Shown one piece after another: positions 4,710-6,181 of a stretch of DNA of 6,181 bases; the first letter of the stretch is position 1; the number at the start of each line of letters is the position of its first letter. Below the pieces are notes generated by a model. That model saw nothing but the letters and a program-made list of their open reading frames with translations, was not told where the DNA came from and made no database searches. This DNA is from Planctomycetota bacterium (GTDB taxonomy: Bacteria > Planctomycetota > Brocadiia > SM23-32). The translations under genes were made by a program, and so were the position numbers. The DNA lies in assembly GCA_018334735.1 (NCBI GenBank), contig JAGXLK010000164.1:1-6181 (forward strand), written 5' to 3'.

Positions 4710-5486
4710 TTACTTTGCGGGCGCTTCCTGTGTTTCTGGTTCTTCTGCCTCTTCTTCGTTCGACTCTTCCTCAACATCTTCGCCAAATAGAGGTTCGGCT
4801 GAGATGATCTTGTTTTCTTCGGGTTTTGTTTTTCTCCCTTTTTTGGACTCGTAATGTCCACTCGAGCCATGTGAGTGTTTTTTCCCGGAGTTCATTGACG
4901 TCCCGCGAAAATGGCTACTGCCACGTAGCATTTCGTCCTGCACGGACTCCAACGCACTCAAAATAGTACTCTCCAGCCGGTGGAAAGAATCGTTAACCAT
5001 CTGGCGAACTGACCCCTCCAGCTCATCTTCAAGCACCTGGAAGTCGTTTTGCAACTCCAACAACTGCTTCTTCAGATCATCAAGGTTACGGGCCACTTTT
5101 CGCGCATCTGAGGAACTTTCCCGTATTTCCGCCTGCAAGCTTTGCGTCGTCCCATCAAGCTTTTTTAAGCCCGCTTCCGCATTTTTCGCCGTTTTCGAGA
5201 GTAAAGTCAGAGATTCGTCCCATTCTTCCCGTTGATCCCGAAGTCGCTCCTCGAAATCGTCCCGCATTTGTTCAATTCGCCCATCAATTTCCTGATTTAT
5301 CCCCTCAAGGTGCTTCCGGATACCTCTCATCCCGCCGCCCAAGGAGTTGATGCGTTTTGCAAAACTCTTCAGAGGCACCATAAAAAACAGACAATAGAGC
5401 GCAATGATCAGCGATCCAAAGCACAGAACAATCAACAAAATTGCCTGCCACATCGGGAATACAACCGCGCCGACCACCGGGACCAT
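4710..5486 (-). CDS. Membrane-anchored coiled-coil protein, unknown function
   Basis: The protein has 258 residues. One N-terminal transmembrane segment (about 12-36) is followed by a basic stretch (KSFAKR, 40-45), indicating that the long C-terminal part faces the cytoplasm. Residues about 55-187 are strongly helical with heptad-like hydrophobic spacing and many E, K, R, D and Q, a probable coiled coil. Residues 189-226 form a Ser/Gly/His/Lys-rich flexible linker, and 227-258 a highly acidic tail. No enzymatic motif is seen. The shape resembles DUF948-like or RmuC/EzrA-style anchored coiled coils, but I cannot assign a family. The start is well supported by GGAGG (complement of 5494-5498) 7 bases before the ATG. 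It lies 47 bp downstream of the 76-residue membrane gene on the same strand, so the two probably form an operon. Confidence 0.85.
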   Translation of the reverse strand: MVPVVGAVVFPMWQAILLIVLCFGSLIIALYCLFFMVPLKSFAKRINSLGGGMRGIRKHLEGINQEIDGRIEQMRDDFEERLRDQREEWDESLTLLSKTAKNAEAGLKKLDGTTQSLQAEIRESSSDARKVARNLDDLKKQLLELQNDFQVLEDELEGSVRQMVNDSFHRLESTILSALESVQDEMLRGSSHFRGTSMNSGKKHSHGSSGHYESKKGRKTKPEENKIISAEPLFGEDVEEESNEEEAEEPETQEAPAK

Positions 5487-5533
5487 CTTTATGCCTCCAT
5501 TTTATTTCGCACCGAGCGTTGGGCTAACCAGAA

Positions 5534-5764
5534 TTACTGGTCCTGCTCTTTCTCGAAAGCGCGATGCACGCGCGTGAGACGCCGACCAAACACCACCAGC
5601 ATTACACCGAGAACAACAATCATAACCACTTGAGCCCAGAGTTCTGAGCGGAAAAAAATCCCGAGAACAAAAAGACAAACGATCGCCAGCAGAATCAGGG
5701 CATCTTCAACGTAAATTGACAACTTCAGGCGCTGTTGCTCGGGATCTTGGTTTGCGCTTGACAC
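5534..5764 (-). CDS. Small two-helix membrane protein, unknown function
   Basis: The protein has 76 residues. A polar N-terminus (SSANQDPEQQRLK) is followed by hydrophobic segment 1 (about 21-38), a tight turn (RSELW, 39-43), hydrophobic segment 2 (about 44-60) and a basic, charged tail (GRRLTRVHRAFEKEQDQ). Both ends are probably cytoplasmic. I do not recognise the family. The start is GTG at 5764: an in-frame TAG two codons upstream excludes anything earlier, and GGAAAG (complement of 5777-5782) is a weak ribosome site 12 bases away. It is the first gene of a minus-strand pair with the anchored coiled-coil protein, which suggests a shared envelope role, by inference. The promoter at 5868-5895 would give it a leader of about 95 nt. 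Confidence 0.75.
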   Translation of the reverse strand: MSSANQDPEQQRLKLSIYVEDALILLAIVCLFVLGIFFRSELWAQVVMIVVLGVMLVVFGRRLTRVHRAFEKEQDQ

Positions 5765-5867
5765 GGGCTATCGTTTCTTTCCAACCTTATTTTTCAGAAT
5801 AAATTATAAGCTTTCTTCTTATACGATAATACCACAGCTGTTCCCCACAAAGCGAGGGATAGATTAT

Positions 5868-5895
5868 ATTGTAGGCTGAAAAAGTCATTTGTCAA
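5868..5895 (-). promoter_or_regulatory. Promoter for the minus-strand membrane-protein pair
   Basis: On the minus strand a perfect TTGACA (5895-5890) and TACAAT (5873-5868) are separated by 16 bp. A TATAAT overlaps just downstream (5868-5863). Transcription from about 5857 would cover both the 76-residue gene and the coiled-coil gene. Confidence 0.68.
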
Positions 5896-6019
5896 CATAT
5901 TGTGTACAGGCGGCCATTTTTCCGTCAGTTCGGGGGGCAATTCTCCGGTTAAAAAAATAGCGACTTGTGGGCAAAAGCGCTCCGGTACATGCCAGAGTTT
6001 CAAAAATCGTTTCTCTGCG

Positions 6020-6049
6020 TTGTCCTTATGCCGATTTCCCTGGTAAGAT
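6020..6049 (+). promoter_or_regulatory. Putative promoter for prepilin peptidase
   Basis: TTGTCC (6020-6025) and TAAGAT (6044-6049) are spaced by 18 bp, each four of six to consensus. The predicted start near 6056 gives a leader of about 37 nt before the ATG at 6093. Confidence 0.4.
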
Positions 6050-6092
6050 ATTTATCGAGCATTTTCTGTCCGGGCAAAGATAGAGAAACTTT

Positions 6093-6181
6093 ATGACAGT
6101 TGCAATAACCATTCCGCAGTTCGCGATGGCCGGCATTCTCTTCTTGCTTGGCTGTGCCGTTGGTAGTTTTCTTAATGTTTG
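6093..6181 (+). CDS. Prepilin peptidase (type IV leader peptidase), 5' part only
   Basis: Only the first 29 codons are in the window; the gene runs off the right edge. The translation starts MTVAITIPQF and continues with a hydrophobic segment (about 10-25) ending GCAVGSFLNV. The GSFLNV motif at the end of the first transmembrane helix is the hallmark of the A24 prepilin peptidases (PilD/PulO/GspO type). These inner-membrane aspartic proteases cleave the leader of type IV pilins and type II secretion pseudopilins, and the larger ones also N-methylate the new N-terminus. The catalytic aspartates would be outside the window. The ribosome site is weak (AGAGAA around 6082-6087). Confidence 0.82.
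   Translation, partial: MTVAITIPQFAMAGILFLLGCAVGSFLNV

Larger units (their letters stand above)
5765..6092. other. Divergent intergenic region
   Basis: These 328 bases lie between the minus-strand membrane-protein pair and the plus-strand prepilin peptidase. They hold a strong minus-strand promoter (5868-5895), a second TATAAT on the minus strand (complement of 5803-5808) without a good -35, and a 6-bp dyad TATAAG/CTTATA (5805-5810 with 5818-5823). A modest plus-strand promoter lies at 6020-6049. No protein-coding gene is supported. Confidence 0.5.

Noticed and set aside
5794..6003. Minus-strand ORF of 69 codons starting with TTG
   Set aside because: It contains the well-formed TTGACA/TACAAT promoter of the membrane-protein pair and has no ribosome site or recognisable domain.

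Overview
The window is bacterial, chromosomal-looking DNA with no mobile element, CRISPR array or rRNA. The organism cannot be named from sequence alone. Two rubrerythrin-family peroxide-defence proteins suggest an anaerobe or microaerophile. A RicT/YaaT-type PSP1 protein, a bacterial Ser/Thr kinase with an unusual catalytic loop and the start of a prepilin peptidase would fit a deep-branching phylum (Planctomycetes-like or a related candidate phylum) better than a well-studied Proteobacterium. That placement is inference. Several genes use TTG or GTG starts.

Layout. Positions 1-331 are non-coding as far as can be seen, with a G-rich stretch, a strong stem-loop and an AT-rich dyad. A tRNA-Pro(UGG) lies on the minus strand at 332-409, with its own promoter. 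Diverging from it is a classical rubrerythrin (581-1084, +), followed by a MacroD-type macro-domain gene (1140-1682, +). The macro gene converges on, and overlaps by 17 bp, a second rubrerythrin whose rubredoxin-like domain is at the N-terminus (1666-2181, -). A 348-bp intergenic region with nested inverted repeats, a good promoter and a tandem 15-bp repeat leads into a PSP1/RicT-like gene (2530-3348, +) and a Ser/Thr protein kinase (3388-4239, +), probably one transcript. A separate promoter at 4366-4394 precedes a 60-residue two-helix membrane protein (4468-4650, +). On the minus strand, a 76-residue two-helix membrane protein (5534-5764) and a membrane-anchored coiled-coil protein (4710-5486) form a two-gene unit with a promoter at 5868-5895. 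The window ends in the first 29 codons of a prepilin peptidase (6093 onward, +).

How they may work together. The left block (rubrerythrin, macro domain, reverse-order rubrerythrin) looks like an oxidative-stress and ADP-ribose neighbourhood. The middle block pairs a cysteine-rich RicT-like protein, whose family acts in RNA-processing control and can bind Fe-S clusters, with a soluble kinase. The right block is envelope related: small membrane proteins, an anchored coiled coil and type IV pilus/type II secretion processing. Links between blocks are inferred from proximity only.
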